NCBI GenBank assembly: GCA_000432155.1
Contig: FR888494.1
Location: 62,001-126,000 of the forward strand
DNA: 64,000 nucleotides
Direction: 5' to 3'
Origin: Eubacterium sp. CAG:274
GTDB lineage: Bacteria > Bacillota > Clostridia > Lachnospirales > CAG-274
Below are positions 63,485 through 64,000 of this stretch, one piece after another. Made by a program: the position numbers and the translations under genes. Below the pieces are notes generated by a model, which ran no database searches, was not told where the DNA came from, and was given only the letters and a program-made list of their open reading frames with translations. Each line of letters starts with the position of its first letter. Position 1 is the first letter of the stretch.

Positions 63485-64000
63485 ATTTATTGTATGAAAA
63501 AGCGCCAACTATATCATTATCATAATAGAAATTTCCATTATAAAACCACCATTTATCTCATATTGTATACCTACCACTTTTAATAACTTTTTTATTTTCT
63601 TTCAAATATGTATATATATTACATAACACTACCTTATTTAAACAGTTTAGATTTGTCTTATTAGGCTTTTTATTATCAATAATCTTTTTTACATATCCGG
63701 CGTTTATATCTTTTTCAAAAATTATATTTATAGATAAATTATCGTTATCCTTTTTCACATCTTGCCCTGTTATTTTTTCAAATTTAAAATTTTCATTTAC
63801 CAATTCATCAAAAGTAGGATTGCTTTTGCAAAATTCATATTCTCCATATTTTAACTTCAAATTGTTTTCATACATATAATTAGCAACTTCGGCTCTACAC
63901 TCCGGAGATATTTCTTTAAACATATCATATTTTCCATCGCAAAATGCAAAATCTCTGTAGTCCACAATCTCATTATTTTCAATAGTAATTGGAATAAAAT
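63483..64000 (-). pseudogene. Unknown gene interrupted by an in-frame TGA; start off the right edge
   Basis: The frame is open from base 64000 (…PITIENNEIVDYRDFAF…), so the start lies outside the window. It runs to TGA at 63558-63560, then continues in the same frame with DKWWFYNGNFYYDNDIV… to TAG at 63483-63485, directly at a terminator. The 25 codons after TGA look like real protein and the terminator fits the later stop, so TGA is probably a nonsense change (for example CGA or GGA to TGA). No domain is recognised. The truncated product may still be made. Confidence 0.65.

Noticed and set aside
63558..63560. Selenocysteine at the TGA of the right-edge gene
   Set aside because: No hairpin just after the TGA was recognised and the context (YTI-stop-DKWW) does not resemble a redox motif; TGA ends other genes here (acpS, addB).

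Overview
The window is AT-rich DNA from a strictly anaerobic, spore-forming, pectin-degrading member of the Clostridia. The signs are a cotJABC spore-coat locus, class III (oxygen-sensitive) ribonucleotide reductase nrdDG, an S-layer-homology protein, Thr/Glu-rich extracellular linkers, and a secreted pectate lyase with a C-terminal dockerin-like module next to other pectin and sugar-acid genes (GH105 hydrolase, KDPG aldolase). TAA, TAG and TGA all act as normal stops. The genus cannot be fixed from this sequence alone. No rRNA, tRNA or CRISPR array was seen.

Layout: 1-2.7 kb birA (cut by the left edge), acpS and nnrE-nnrD. 2.7-9.4 kb glgP, prfA, prmC, a YqhQ-like membrane protein and a secreted stalk-domain protein. 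9.5-10.2 kb a 52-residue membrane peptide and a LURP-one-like protein. 10.3-20.5 kb the cotJ locus, with cotJC split in two by an 8.9-kb insert. 20.5-24.7 kb a YfhO/GtrA/GtrB glycosylation operon. 25-29 kb GH105 hydrolase, ABC exporter and KDPG aldolase. 29.1-37.7 kb WYL regulator, addB without addA, SGNH esterase and gltX. 37.8-43.2 kb an aminotransferase, a stalk protein, dut, nrdG and nrdD. 43.6-46.6 kb queD-queE-folE-queC-queF under a preQ1 riboswitch. 46.6-51 kb Xer recombinase, ttcA, GNAT, antiporter and ANTAR regulator. 51.2-57.8 kb glnA and purC-purF-purB-purA. 57.9-64 kb a ParB-like protein, ferritin-like protein, pectate lyase, mscL and a broken gene at the right edge.

The main discovery is the split cotJC gene. 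The first 65 codons (10824-11018) end at a TAG. The remaining 183 codons (19925-20473) lie 8,906 bp downstream on the same strand and have no start signals of their own. The boundaries share AGGAAT within a longer partial match. A large serine recombinase gene ends about 20 bp before the right boundary. Rejoining the two ends of the insert gives a site with 15 of 21 matching dyad positions around GGAA, as expected of a serine-integrase attP. Excision restores an exact in-frame 248-residue CotJC. This is a skin-like, presumably sporulation-excised element. Unlike the known prophage-like ones, its cargo is ordinary metabolism: ilvE, an Lrp regulator-aminotransferase-sirtuin operon, an SLH protein and a nonsense-interrupted acyltransferase. 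A 46-residue peptide divergent from the recombinase is a candidate directionality factor.

Other regulation visible in the sequence: a preQ1-I riboswitch followed by an intrinsic terminator ahead of the queuosine operon; a glnA leader with an ANTAR-type hexaloop overlapping a long alternative hairpin, next to an ANTAR protein gene; several well-formed sigma-A promoters; many intrinsic terminators; and a family of roughly 70-bp interspersed repeats built from three small hairpins.
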